From NCBI RefSeq assembly GCF_001761485.1, contig NC_090772.1, positions 372,001 to 436,000 of the forward strand: a DNA stretch of 64,000 nucleotides, given 5' to 3'. Position 1 is the stretch's first letter; each line of letters opens with the position of its first letter. The stretch is from Yarrowia lipolytica (Eukaryota > Ascomycota > Dipodascomycetes > Dipodascales). Position numbers and translations under genes: made by a program. Below are positions 63,728-64,000 of this stretch, in pieces. The notes under the pieces are model-generated. The model had not been told where the DNA came from and made no database searches. It was given only the letters and a program-made list of their open reading frames with translations.

Positions 63728-64000
63728 TGTCAATGGTACTCGTAGTGATTTGTGGGTGAAAGAGCATGTTCACGGTTGTGCATGGAACAAGTGGATCCCA
63801 ACTTAATCCCTGTACTAATTTGAGTCTAACACGATATCAGCGGCTGAAAACTCTACAGGTTAGTCAGAACGTAAGGCACCGTGACGTGTTCGAATCTGAG
63901 TCATTTTATGTGAAATATTTTGGACATTGTTGGACCAACCAGAGTGACAACATCATCACCAGATCTTTTTGTTCAGTAAAGTTTGATCATGTTTGAGTTT
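63728..64000. other. Promoter side of the acetyltransferase gene
   Basis: The last 270 bases of the window. A plus-strand frame of 76 residues here is featureless. Nothing else is visible. Confidence 0.4.

Noticed and set aside
1-64000. LTR retroelements, LINEs or DNA transposons
   Set aside because: No reverse transcriptase, integrase or transposase motifs and no paired terminal repeats were recognised on either strand.

Overview
The window looks like nuclear chromosomal DNA of the yeast Yarrowia lipolytica or a very close relative. The signs are introns that open with GTGAGT and close with a CTAAC branch site almost touching the 3' splice site (CTAACACAG, CTAACCCAG), a tRNA-Gly gene running directly into a 5S rRNA gene, a mitochondrial complex I subunit (absent from Saccharomyces), many TCACGTGA palindromes, and long intergenic regions rich in TACTGTA/TACAAGTA words. 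No bacterial-type operon, CRISPR array, transposon or LTR element was recognised.

Layout. 0-12 kb: PWWP chromatin protein (-), intron-containing tRNA-Gln (+), membrane-anchored ubiquitin protease (-), a 5 kb stretch almost without genes (one possible 30-residue zinc-finger ORF), a small unknown gene (-), tRNA-Met (-) and a CCDC174-like protein (-). 12-24 kb: Dal5/Tna1-type transporter (+), SDR oxidoreductase (-), an orphan protein (+), Nem1 lipid phosphatase (+), spliced SDH assembly factor SDHAF1/Sdh6 (-) with a degenerate cyclophilin-like gene close upstream, and spliced THO subunit THOC7 (+). 24-32 kb: Big1 (-), Gcs1 ArfGAP (-), a 4.3 kb gene-poor stretch, and a secreted PIR-repeat protein with a GPI tail (+). 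34-45 kb: Sps19-like 2,4-dienoyl-CoA reductase (+), aldehyde dehydrogenase (-), Sds3-like protein (+), Ure2 (-), an orphan (+) and the tRNA-Gly/5S rRNA pair (+). 48-64 kb: a 961-residue PH-like protein (+), tRNA-Ala (+), Lcb1 (-), complex I subunit NI8M with a 1 kb intron (-), mitochondrial pyruvate carrier subunit (+), Ivy1 with a four-base first exon (+) and a GNAT acetyltransferase (-).

The genes are mostly unrelated housekeeping functions transcribed singly, as expected for a yeast. Loose themes are lipid and membrane biology (Nem1, Lcb1, Sps19, Ivy1, Gcs1), mitochondrial respiration (Sdh6, NI8M, MPC) and chromatin or RNA biogenesis (PWWP, Sds3, THOC7). Four genes needed splice-site reading to obtain the correct protein. 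I found no convincing new multi-gene system. The most interesting items are the cysteine-free PIR/GPI wall protein, the tRNA-5S tandem, the tiny first exons, the UBZ4-spaced microprotein ORF, and the dense CACGTG words inside coding sequence.
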